Of a DNA stretch of 5,520 nucleotides, positions 1 through 5,427 are shown piece by piece. The notes below the pieces were generated by a model. That model made no database searches and was not told where the DNA came from. It saw only the letters and a list, made by a program, of their open reading frames with translations. This DNA comes from Chloroflexota bacterium (lineage in GTDB: Bacteria > Chloroflexota > Dehalococcoidia > UBA2979): the NCBI GenBank assembly GCA_027592975.1, contig JAQCJS010000091.1:1-5520 (forward strand), written 5' to 3'. The position numbers were made by a program, and so were the translations under genes. How positions within the stretch are numbered: the first letter of the stretch is position 1; every line of letters begins with the position of its first letter.

Positions 1-54
1 CATCCCACACCCGGCCACGACAGCGACCCGCACGAACTGTCTGCTCACGCCCAT
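1..54 (-). CDS. Start of a possible exported protein (partial, runs off the left edge)
   Basis: Reading leftward from an ATG at 54-52, 18 codons stay open to the window edge and give MGVSRQFVRVAVVAGCGM. This has a basic start, a short hydrophobic run and a VAGC motif that could be a lipobox, as in an exported protein or lipoprotein. The hydrophobic stretch is short and contains an Arg, so the signal-peptide reading is weak. A GTG two codons later (48-46) is an alternative start: it has AAGGGG six bases upstream, which is better spaced than for the ATG. The gene follows the SIMPL-domain gene on the same strand after 53 bases, so the two may be cotranscribed. The function cannot be told from this fragment, and chance openness over 18 codons in GC-rich DNA is possible. 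Confidence 0.35.
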   Translation of the reverse strand, partial: MGVSRQFVRVAVVAGCGM

Positions 55-107
55 CCCCTTCACCCTCACCTGCCGATCTGGTGTCCGGCCACACTACTGC
101 CGGGTGA

Positions 108-890
108 CTACTGCAGGTGGTAGGTCACCCGGACCTGGACCTGCCACATCACGGTCGGGACCGGCCCGGGGCCGCCGCTGAACGAGGGCGTGGCCGGGAG
201 CACCGTGACGCTGTGGATGCCGCCGAGCGTGACCCCCGCCGCCTGCGCGCTCGCCTGCGCCATGACTCGCGCCTGCTCGGTCGCCTGCGTAATCGCCGGC
301 GCGAGCTTCGAGGAGTCCGGAGGCGTCGGGCTGCCGGGGCCGCCCTTCACGAACGAGTTCACGTTCGTCGCGCCGCCCTCGATCGCAATGCGCATCGCGG
401 TCGCCAGTTGCTCCGGGCCGGTGGTGTCCACCAGCAGCTGCGCGTTGACCATGTACCCGCTCGGCTCCGGCGGCATGACCGGCCGGGCCGGTGCGATCGC
501 CGGCTCGGAGGCCCCCATGCCGGCGCCCGGAGGCGCGTCCACGGGCATCGGATAGGGGTAGCCGTAGGATGGCCCCACGTTGAACCCCTGCAGCGTGATC
601 GCGTCATCCGGGATGCCCGCGGCTGTCAGTGCCGCGCGCAGCCTGGCGATGCGGTCCTGCACGCGCCGCACCGCCGCCTGCACGTCCGTACCGGTGGAAC
701 GCTCCTCCACCGACATCATGAGCGCGCCGGCCGCGATCCCCGTCGCGGAGAGCGTCCCGGCTGCGGACGGGACGGCCTCGGGCGTCTGGGCCGCGACGTA
801 GGCGGGCAGCAAGACGATCTGTGCCGCGCCAAACAGCGCGGCGGCGGTCAGCGCCGCCAGCCCGATCCTGCGAATCACGTGTGGGGTCAT
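108..890 (-). CDS. SIMPL-domain (DUF541) exported protein
   Basis: This encodes a 260-residue predicted exported protein of the SIMPL/DUF541 family (Pfam SIMPL), whose bacterial members are periplasmic, extracellular or membrane-linked and mostly of unknown function. Residues 1-34 look like a signal peptide: basic HVIRR, a hydrophobic Ala/Leu core, and a cleavage candidate after YVAA. The SIMPL fold then runs from about residue 46 (GTLSATG) to 258. Its hallmarks are a helix ending AALTAAGIPDDAITLQGFNV (88-105), GYMVNAQLLVDTTG (145-158), an EGGATNVNSF segment (171-180), and an Ala-rich helix TEQARVMAQASAQAAG (204-219). Residues 111-145 form a Pro/Ala/Gly-rich linker where many homologues have a short loop. 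The ATG at 890-888 is chosen because GAGGAG (897-902 on the opposite strand) lies six bases upstream and the signal peptide follows at once. The frame stays open upstream to 1133, but that part overlaps truB and does not look like a protein family. The family call is firm; the role is unknown. Confidence 0.85.
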   Translation of the reverse strand: MTPHVIRRIGLAALTAAALFGAAQIVLLPAYVAAQTPEAVPSAAGTLSATGIAAGALMMSVEERSTGTDVQAAVRRVQDRIARLRAALTAAGIPDDAITLQGFNVGPSYGYPYPMPVDAPPGAGMGASEPAIAPARPVMPPEPSGYMVNAQLLVDTTGPEQLATAMRIAIEGGATNVNSFVKGGPGSPTPPDSSKLAPAITQATEQARVMAQASAQAAGVTLGGIHSVTVLPATPSFSGGPGPVPTVMWQVQVRVTYHLQ

Positions 891-896
891 GTGAGG

Positions 897-902
897 CTCC
901 TC
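897..902 (-). promoter_or_regulatory. Ribosome binding site deciding the SIMPL-protein start
   Basis: On the minus strand this reads GAGGAG, six bases before the ATG at 890-888. It is the best Shine-Dalgarno match in the area and sets the start 81 codons inside the longer open frame. Confidence 0.7.
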
Positions 903-1034
903 GCGCACAAGCAACGTCTTGTCTCTCGTGAACGACGCTGACCGCCCGGTGGTTCCGCCACTTGCTGGCGGCAGCCGCACGCGCTGTGAAACGATGCCCC
1001 TGCGCCGTCCGGCGTCCACGGAGATCGAGGACTG

Positions 1035-1964
1035 ATGCGCGGCTTCCTGAACATCGACAAGCCCCAGGGGATCACCTCGTTCGACGTGGTGCGGCAGGTG
1101 CGGCGTGCGGCGCATATGAAGCGCGTCGGACACGCCGGCACGCTCGACCCGCTGGCGACTGGGGTGCTCCCCGTCGCCCTTGGAGACGCCACGCGGTTGG
1201 TAGACGAGCTGGTGGGCGCGCGGAAGCGGTACCGCGCGGAGATCCTGCTGGGCCGCGAAACAGACACGTACGACATCGAGGGGCAGGTGACCGAGGAGCG
1301 CGACGCCTCGGGCGTGACGGAGGATGCGGTGCGCGCCGCCCTGGCTCCGTTCACCGGCACGATCATGCAGACGCCCCCGGCGTACAGCGCGATCAAGCGC
1401 GGCGGCGAGCCCGCCTACAAGGCCGCGCGGCGAGGCGACCCGCTCACGCTGGAAGCGCGCCCCGTCGTCGTGTACGACCTCGAGATCATCGCGCTAGCGC
1501 AGGAGGGGACGGTCGCCCGGCTCACCCTCGACATCCGGTGCGGGCAGGGGTTCTACGTGCGCTCGCTCGCGCCCGACCTCGGGGCGACGCTCGGCACGGG
1601 CGGCACCATCGGCGCGCTCCGGCGGACGCAGGTCGGACCGTTCACCGCCGACGAGGCGGTCCCCCTCGATCAGGCGGTCGCACGCCTGGAGGCGGGCGAC
1701 CTGCTGGGGCTCCTCCAGCCGCCGGACGCCGTCATCGTTCACCTGCCGCGCGTGAGCATGGACGAGGATACAATCGTACGAGTGAGAAACGGACTCTCTC
1801 TGCGCCTCGACGGCCTCCTGGCAGAGGATGAGCTGGCCCAGGCCGCCCAGGTGCGCTGTTACGGCCCGGACGGAGCGTTCATCGGACTACTCCGCCCGAA
1901 GGGGGCCGAGGGGCTCTGGCACCCGTTCCGTGTCTTCCCACCTGATACGATCGCGCCTCGGTAA
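1035..1964 (+). CDS. truB: tRNA pseudouridine(55) synthase TruB
   Basis: This 309-residue cytoplasmic enzyme converts U55 in the T-loop of tRNA to pseudouridine. The N-terminus GFLNIDKPQGITSFDVV (3-19) is the classic TruB opening. The catalytic motif GHAGTLDPLATGVL (32-45) carries the nucleophile Asp38. Further family motifs are KRYRAEILLGRETDTYD (64-80), TPPAYSAIKRGGEPAYKAAR (113-132) and the CGQGFYVRSLAPDLG segment (169-183), where TruBs usually have C-S-x-G-T-Y-[IV]-R-S-L; here Ser is replaced by Gly and Thr by Phe. Residues from about 240 to 300 (VRNGLSLRL, then FIGLLRP) match a TruB C-terminal/PUA-like domain. Length is normal. The ATG is preceded by GAGG (1027-1030). In many bacteria truB lies between rbfA and ribF; here it stands alone, divergent from the SIMPL gene and followed by a 149-base gap. 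Confidence 0.96.
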   Translation: MRGFLNIDKPQGITSFDVVRQVRRAAHMKRVGHAGTLDPLATGVLPVALGDATRLVDELVGARKRYRAEILLGRETDTYDIEGQVTEERDASGVTEDAVRAALAPFTGTIMQTPPAYSAIKRGGEPAYKAARRGDPLTLEARPVVVYDLEIIALAQEGTVARLTLDIRCGQGFYVRSLAPDLGATLGTGGTIGALRRTQVGPFTADEAVPLDQAVARLEAGDLLGLLQPPDAVIVHLPRVSMDEDTIVRVRNGLSLRLDGLLAEDELAQAAQVRCYGPDGAFIGLLRPKGAEGLWHPFRVFPPDTIAPR

Positions 1965-1976
1965 CGGGGATTCGCG

Positions 1977-2006
1977 TTGACACGTATGACCCGCGTACCG
2001 TAGGAA
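1977..2006 (+). promoter_or_regulatory. Possible sigma-70-type promoter for the DUF5679 gene
   Basis: TTGACA at 1977-1982 is a perfect -35 hexamer. The best -10 candidate is TAGGAA at 2001-2006, 18 bases downstream, matching TATAAT at only three positions. It would give an mRNA leader of roughly 100 bases before the DUF5679 start. The -35 is good and the -10 poor. I infer a promoter mainly because a separate gene follows after a 149-base gap. Confidence 0.3.
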
Positions 2007-2113
2007 CGCCAAAACGCAGTGCGAAGGCAGCCGCGCGGGGACGCTGGGGCTGCGGGACGCAACGCCACCCGGCCTGCCCTCGCCCGTGCGAAGGGGCCGC
2101 TCACGGAGGATGA

Positions 2114-2266
2114 ATGGAAGCCTACTGCCTGAAGTGCCGCGAGAAGCGCGAGATGAGCGAGCCGGTCGCCATCCAGATGAAGAACGGCAAGCCGGCCACC
2201 CAGGGCAAGTGCCCCACGTGCGGCACCAAGATGTTCAAGATCGGTAAGACCGAGGCGCACTCCTAG
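2114..2266 (+). CDS. Small zinc-ribbon protein, DUF5679 family
   Basis: A 50-residue protein beginning MEAYCLKCREKREM and containing GKPATQGKCPTCGTKMF. Two CxxC pairs, Cys5/Cys8 and Cys33/Cys36, are spaced as in a zinc ribbon. The pattern YC-x-KC-R near the start, then KNGKPAT-x-G-x-CP-x-CGTK-x-F, is what I know of the DUF5679 family. Its members are tiny, almost entirely this domain, and occur in Chloroflexota, Actinobacteria and related groups. No function is established; metal binding and nucleic-acid or protein binding are inferences. The ATG at 2114 follows GGAGG (2105-2109) by four bases. An overlapping ATG at 2110 is in another frame. The gene lies downstream of truB with its own possible promoter and ends just before a strong hairpin, so it is probably a monocistronic transcript. 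Confidence 0.88.
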   Translation: MEAYCLKCREKREMSEPVAIQMKNGKPATQGKCPTCGTKMFKIGKTEAHS

Positions 2267-2299
2267 CGCCGTCCTCCCCATAGCGCAGAAGACACCGTC

Positions 2300-2322
2300 G
2301 ACGCCGCCCTGCGGGCGGCGTC
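2300..2322. terminator. Hairpin between convergent genes, probable bidirectional terminator
   Basis: A perfect 10-bp GC-rich stem, GACGCCGCCC (2300-2309) with GGGCGGCGTC (2313-2322), closes a three-base loop TGC. An outer pair GACAC (2291-2295) with GTGTC (2326-2330) could lengthen it across a small internal loop. It sits between the DUF5679 stop (2266) and the convergent LysR stop (2331-2329), where a shared terminator is expected. No T-tract follows on either strand, so it is not a textbook intrinsic terminator. Confidence 0.55.
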
Positions 2323-2328
2323 TGCGTG

Positions 2329-3272
2329 TCACCCCAACTCAGGGGCAGGCGTATCCGGCTCGGTCCGCCCGGCATCCGATGCCGGCAGCGCCAGCGCGAG
2401 GCGCAGGAAGGCCTGCACTCGCGCGTCCGGCCCAGCACCGGCGCGACGGACGCCCAGCAGCGTGCGCTCCGCCACCTGCTCCCCTCGCGCGGCGCGCCCG
2501 GCGGCCACGTCTTCTTCCGCGACGGCGGCCGGCAGCACGCTCCAGCCCAGGCCCAACGCCACGACCTGCCGCAAGATTCCAGCATCACCCGGGGGGTCAT
2601 CCCCAGGCGGCGCAGTCCTTCATCGATGAGCAGGCGCGTGTGCGAGCCCGCCGGGTACAGCGCCCACTCCACCTCGTCGGTCCGCGCTGGCACCGCGGCG
2701 GGCGCGTAGAGGTGCAGCAGCTCCGTGCGCACCGGCACCGCCTCCAGGTCCGCGCCCGCAGGAGCGATGACGAACGCAAGGTCGAGCTCAAAGCGACGCA
2801 GTCGGTCCATCAGCGCCTCGGACGTGTCCACGAGCAGGCGCAGGTCGACGTCCGGGTGCGCCTCCCGGAACGCGCCGATGGTGCCCGGGAGCAGGTACAG
2901 GCTCGCCGCATCGATCATCCCGACCGCGAGCGTCCCCGCCTCGCCCTGCTGCCGCGCCGCGATCCAGGAGCGCAACTCCGTGGCGCGGCCCAGGACCTCG
3001 GAGGCGAAGCGCGCCACCTCCACACCGGCCTCCGTCAGCACGCGGCGTCGGCCGTCGCGCTCGAAGAGCGGGATGGCCAGGTGCCGCTCCATGGTGGCAA
3101 GGGCTTGCGAGAGCGCGGGCTGGCTGACGCCCAGGCGCTCCGCCGCCACGGTGAACGTGGGCGAGCGCTCCACCTCGCGCAGGTAGGCGAGCTGATGGGC
3201 GTGGAAGGGGAACGGCACCGGTGGGAGCCCGTCCGCCGGGAGGTTTGGGTAGAATGGGCCGGGATCTGGCAT
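2329..3272 (-). pseudogene. LysR-type transcriptional regulator, interrupted by a frameshift near 2575-2597
   Basis: This encodes a LysR-family DNA-binding regulator. From the ATG at 3272-3270, residues 24-85 form the winged HTH: HAHQLAYLREVERSPTF, then VAAERLGVSQPALSQALATM, then FERDGRRRVLTEAG. From about residue 112 the effector-binding domain follows (GTLAVGMIDAA, then DLAFVIAP). The frame is good up to LGMTPRVMLES (223-233) and then turns into meaningless Arg/Trp/Cys-rich sequence. The expected continuation, LRQVVALGLGWSVLPAAVAE, lies in the -1 frame from 2574 and runs 81 codons to TGA at 2331-2329. Tandem duplication of the 16 bases 2575-2590 would join both halves through GDAGI into 319 residues, close to the usual LysR length of about 300. 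A single added C in the C6 run (2591-2596) would also join them, but leaves the protein about five residues short there. Start choice is uncertain: ATG 3299 and GTG 3218 are alternatives. The effector is unknown; LysR regulators often control the divergent neighbour, here ino1. Confidence 0.8.
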
Positions 3273-3282
3273 CACATCCAAT

Positions 3283-3311
3283 ATTCTAATCGGATTCATC
3301 GAATCCGTCCA
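3283..3311 (-). promoter_or_regulatory. Candidate promoter of the LysR gene
   Basis: On the minus strand, TGGACG (3311-3306, four of six matches to TTGACA) is followed after 17 bases by TAGAAT (3288-3283, five of six to TATAAT). This is the least GC-rich part of the window. Initiation would fall near 3276, leaving the ATG at 3272 almost leaderless and making the upstream ATG at 3299 unlikely. Inverted repeats cover the spacer and the -35. Confidence 0.4.
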
Positions 3312-3318
3312 TTGGACG
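3291..3318. promoter_or_regulatory. Two adjacent inverted repeats, candidate operator
   Basis: CGGATTC (3291-3297) and GAATCCG (3301-3307) form a perfect 7-bp dyad around a three-base centre. CGTCCA (3306-3311) and TGGACG (3313-3318) form a second perfect 6-bp dyad around one base, sharing two bases with the first. They lie in the divergent region between the LysR gene and ino1 and overlap the candidate LysR promoter. That is where LysR proteins usually bind and autoregulate. The dyads do not show the simple T-N11-A LysR box, so another factor is possible. Confidence 0.4.
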
Positions 3319-3408
3319 AATTGATATGAACCTCGGACGATGGTCGTGACGACATGCAATCGAAGGCTCCGGGGGAGCCGCGCCGCGCCCGTCCGGGTCC
3401 GGCGGGAT

Positions 3409-3414
3409 GAGAGG
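3409..3414 (+). promoter_or_regulatory. Ribosome binding site deciding the ino1 start
   Basis: GAGAGG lies seven bases before the ATG at 3422. The alternative in-frame ATG at 3407 overlaps this motif and has only GGCGGG directly before it. The site therefore favours the shorter protein beginning [11 protein letters not shown]. Confidence 0.6.
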
Positions 3415-3421
3415 ACACGGG

Positions 3422-4492
3422 ATGGCCGGCAAGATCAACGTGGCAATCATCGGCGTGGGCAACTGCGCCTCGTCGCTCGTCCAGGGCGTGGAGTACTACA
3501 AGAACGCGGAGGCGGGGGACGTCATCCCCGGCCTGATGCACCCGGTGCTGGGCGGCTACCACATCCGCGACATCAACTTCACCGCGGCCTTCGACGTGGA
3601 CATCGAGAAGGTCGGTAAGGACCTCAACGAGGCGATCTTCAGCGGCCAGAACAACACCGTGAAGTTCACGGACGTGCCCTCTACCGGCATCACGGTCACC
3701 CGCGGCATGACCCACGACGGCCTGGGCAAGTACCTGTCCGAGGTGATCACGAAGGCCCCCGGCCAGACCGCGGACATTGTGAAGATCCTGAAGGACACCA
3801 AGACCGACGTCGTGATCAACTACCTCCCGGTAGGATCCGAGATGGCGACCAAGTGGTACGTGGAGCAGATCCTCGAGGCCGGCTGCGCGATGGTGAACTG
3901 TATCCCGGTCTTCATCGCGCGCGAGGAGTATTGGGCCAACCGGTTCAAGGAGAAGGGCCTGCCGATCGTCGGTGACGACATCAAGTCGCAGGTCGGCGCG
4001 ACGATCCTTCACCGCGTCCTCGTGCGCCTGTTCCAGGACCGCGGTGTGCGCATCGACCGCACCTACCAGTTGAACTTCGGTGGCAACACCGACTTCATGA
4101 ACATGCTGGAGCGCGAGCGCCTGGAGTCGAAGAAGATCTCCAAGACCAACGCCGTCACCAGCCAGATCGCGTACGACCTGCCGGACGCGGACGTGCACGT
4201 GGGCCCCTCCGACTACGTGCCGTGGCTGAAGGATCGCAAGTGGTGCCACATCCGCATCGAGGGCACGACCTTCGGCGACGTCCCGCTGATGCTGGAGACG
4301 AAGCTCGAGGTGTGGGACTCGCCGAACTCCGCCGGTGTGGTGATCGACGCCATCCGCGCGGCGAAGATCGGCCTCGACCGCGGCATCGGCGGGCCGCTAT
4401 ACGAGACCTCCGCGTACTTCATGAAGTCGCCGCCGCGCCAGATGCTGGACGAGGACGCCCGCGACGGCCTGGAGGCGTTTATCACCGGCTAG
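3422..4492 (+). CDS. ino1: Inositol-3-phosphate synthase, actinobacterial type
   Basis: This 356-residue cytoplasmic, NAD-dependent enzyme converts glucose 6-phosphate to 1D-myo-inositol 3-phosphate, the precursor of phosphatidylinositol and other inositol compounds. The Rossmann motif [18 protein letters not shown] is at 5-22. Other motifs shared with mycobacterial Ino1 are INYLPVGSE (132-140), [18 protein letters not shown] (181-198), [18 protein letters not shown] (217-234) followed by ESKKISKT (235-242), [14 protein letters not shown] (261-274), [20 protein letters not shown] (295-314) and RGIGGP (320-325). The Lys residues of the SKK and DRK segments lie in the region that holds the catalytic lysines of the family. 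Length matches the roughly 360-residue short bacterial form, not the roughly 500-residue eukaryotic type. Upstream is a 149-base region shared with the divergent LysR gene; downstream, 56 bases separate it from an acyltransferase, suggesting one operon for inositol lipids. Confidence 0.96.
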   Translation: MAGKINVAIIGVGNCASSLVQGVEYYKNAEAGDVIPGLMHPVLGGYHIRDINFTAAFDVDIEKVGKDLNEAIFSGQNNTVKFTDVPSTGITVTRGMTHDGLGKYLSEVITKAPGQTADIVKILKDTKTDVVINYLPVGSEMATKWYVEQILEAGCAMVNCIPVFIAREEYWANRFKEKGLPIVGDDIKSQVGATILHRVLVRLFQDRGVRIDRTYQLNFGGNTDFMNMLERERLESKKISKTNAVTSQIAYDLPDADVHVGPSDYVPWLKDRKWCHIRIEGTTFGDVPLMLETKLEVWDSPNSAGVVIDAIRAAKIGLDRGIGGPLYETSAYFMKSPPRQMLDEDARDGLEAFITG

Positions 4493-4514
4493 CGCACGCG
4501 ATACCCTCTCCACA

Positions 4515-4533
4515 GGGGCCCGCCACGGGCTCC
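4515..4533 (+). other. Small hairpin between ino1 and the acyltransferase ribosome binding site
   Basis: GCCCG (4518-4522) pairs with CGGGC (4526-4530) around CCA. The stem extends outward by a G-T wobble and two G-C pairs to eight base pairs. There is no T-tract, so it is not a convincing terminator. It ends three bases before the GGAGAAGG ribosome binding site and could affect translation or mRNA processing between the two genes. Confidence 0.35.
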
Positions 4534-4535
4534 GC

Positions 4536-4543
4536 GGAGAAGG
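4536..4543 (+). promoter_or_regulatory. Ribosome binding site deciding the acyltransferase GTG start
   Basis: GGAGAAGG sits five bases before GTG at 4549. The open frame extends upstream into ino1, but the only strong Shine-Dalgarno match in the gap is here, and the family-like N-terminus begins at this GTG. Confidence 0.65.
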
Positions 4544-4548
4544 CTGCC

Positions 4549-5427
4549 GTGCTCCTCTACTGCGCGTTCGTCATCGGAACCACCCTCACCAGGGTGGTTC
4601 CGTTGCGTCTCGGCTACGGCCTGGCTCGCCTGGTGGGTGCCCTCACGTACTACGCGTGGGCCGGAGGACGCCGGCGCTGCATCCAGAACATGCTCCGCGT
4701 CACCGGCGGCGACGAGGCTGCGGCGCGCCGGATCGCGCGCGCCTCCTTCGCGAACTACCTCGTCTACCTCGTGGACTTCTTCCGGCTGATCGGCAGCAGC
4801 CGCGAGGATCTGCGCGCTCGCGTGCGGTCGGACGACTGGGAGCACATCGCGCGGGAGCGCAAGGGCCGCGGGACGGTGGCGATGACGCTGCACTACGGGA
4901 ACTGGGATCTGGGCGCGGCGCTGGCCGCGCAGCACGGCGTCGGCGTGGCGGCGATCGCCGACCGGTTCGCGAGCAAACGCGTGGACGACTTCGTGATCGG
5001 CTCGCGCGAGCACCTGGGCATGACGATCATCCCGGCCGACCGCATGGGTCCCGGCCTGCTGCGCGCGCTCCGCAACGACCACATCGTCGCGGTGCTCATC
5101 GACATCCCGGCGTTCGAGGCGGGCGTGCGGGGCACGTTCTTCGGCGAATCGATCGCCGTTTCGGACGGGCCTGCGCGGCTGGCGCTGCGCACGGGCGCCA
5201 GCGTGGTGGCGGGCCTGGTGCCGCGCGACACGCCGTGGGAGGAGGCCGTGCGCGTGGAGGCGACACCGATCGCCTTCACACTGAGCGGTGATGAGGCTGC
5301 GGACGCGCAGGCGCTGATGCAAGCGGTCTTCACCCACTTCGAGGCGGCCGTGCGGCGCGATCCCGCGCAGTGGTACATCTTCCGCAACCTGTGGCCGGCC
5401 GATGCGGCAGCGCGCGGGAGCCGCTGA
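4549..5427 (+). CDS. LpxL/PatA-type lysophospholipid or glycolipid acyltransferase
   Basis: A 292-residue membrane-associated acyltransferase of the LpxL/HtrB/PatA superfamily, which transfers a fatty acyl chain to a lipid acceptor at the inner face of the membrane. The N-terminal hydrophobic part (1-37, with VVPLRLGYGLARLVGAL) is typical. RRRCIQNMLRV (41-51) matches the family's R-x-N-L segment. The catalytic H-x4-D motif is HYGNWD, His115 and Asp120. Then come NDHIVAVLIDIP (176-187), GVRGTFFGES (192-201), DGPARLALRTGASVV (206-220) and a C-terminal QWYIFRNLWP (274-283). By eye, Asp185 sits where mycobacterial PatA has the Glu of its E-R-D loop. PatA acylates phosphatidylinositol mannosides, and ino1 just upstream supports an inositol-lipid acceptor. 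An LpxL role in lipid A is less likely given the suggested lineage. The acceptor is inferred, not shown. The stop overlaps the next gene's ATG by one base, indicating translational coupling. Confidence 0.87.
   Translation: MLLYCAFVIGTTLTRVVPLRLGYGLARLVGALTYYAWAGGRRRCIQNMLRVTGGDEAAARRIARASFANYLVYLVDFFRLIGSSREDLRARVRSDDWEHIARERKGRGTVAMTLHYGNWDLGAALAAQHGVGVAAIADRFASKRVDDFVIGSREHLGMTIIPADRMGPGLLRALRNDHIVAVLIDIPAFEAGVRGTFFGESIAVSDGPARLALRTGASVVAGLVPRDTPWEEAVRVEATPIAFTLSGDEAADAQALMQAVFTHFEAAVRRDPAQWYIFRNLWPADAAARGSR
4575..4602 (+). other. Perfect 12-bp hairpin in the first codons of the acyltransferase gene
   Basis: CGGAACCACCCT (4575-4586) pairs without mismatch with AGGGTGGTTCCG (4591-4602) around the loop CACC. 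It begins 26 bases after the GTG start and encodes about residues 9-18, a part that still fits the family. A stem this strong so close to a start codon may slow ribosomes or act as an attenuator or RNA-stability element between ino1 and the downstream genes. No T-tract follows. Confidence 0.6.

Noticed and set aside
84..104. CCGGC/GCCGG hairpin after the SIMPL gene as a terminator
   Set aside because: Only five GC pairs around a nine-base loop and no T-tract, and a gene start on the same strand follows within 53 bases.
117..941. Long open frame on the plus strand across the SIMPL gene
   Set aside because: Arg/His/Gly-rich composition typical of an antisense shadow; the opposite strand has a signal peptide, a good ribosome binding site and a recognised fold.
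948..957. GGTGGTTCCG shared with 4593-4602
   Set aside because: A 10-base match between two places in 5.5 kb of GC-rich sequence is expected by chance.
962..989. TTGCTG-N17-TGTGAA and the dyad CCGCCA/TGGCGG (955-971) as a truB promoter or operator
   Set aside because: Each hexamer matches the consensus at only about three positions, and a 6-bp dyad is expected by chance in GC-rich DNA. The 891-1034 divergent gap must hold promoters, but I cannot place them.
2235..2574. Continuation of the upstream LysR frame past the break, antisense across the zinc-ribbon gene
   Set aside because: The translation is Arg/Ser/Pro/Trp-rich and matches no LysR sequence, while the -1 frame continues the family motif. 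It is open only because GC-rich DNA has few stops.
3365..3379. GGCTCC/GGAGCC hairpin in the ino1 leader as an attenuator
   Set aside because: Six base pairs with a GGG loop and no downstream T-tract or alternative pairing partner; too weak to call without conservation.
3296..4249. 317-codon open frame antisense to ino1
   Set aside because: Val/His/Leu/Asp-rich shadow translation without a recognisable domain; ino1 on the plus strand is unambiguous.
4222..4548. N-terminal extension of the acyltransferase frame into ino1
   Set aside because: The extension is an out-of-frame reading of ino1 (Arg/Pro/His-rich). The ribosome binding site at 4536-4543 and the family N-terminus place the start at GTG 4549.
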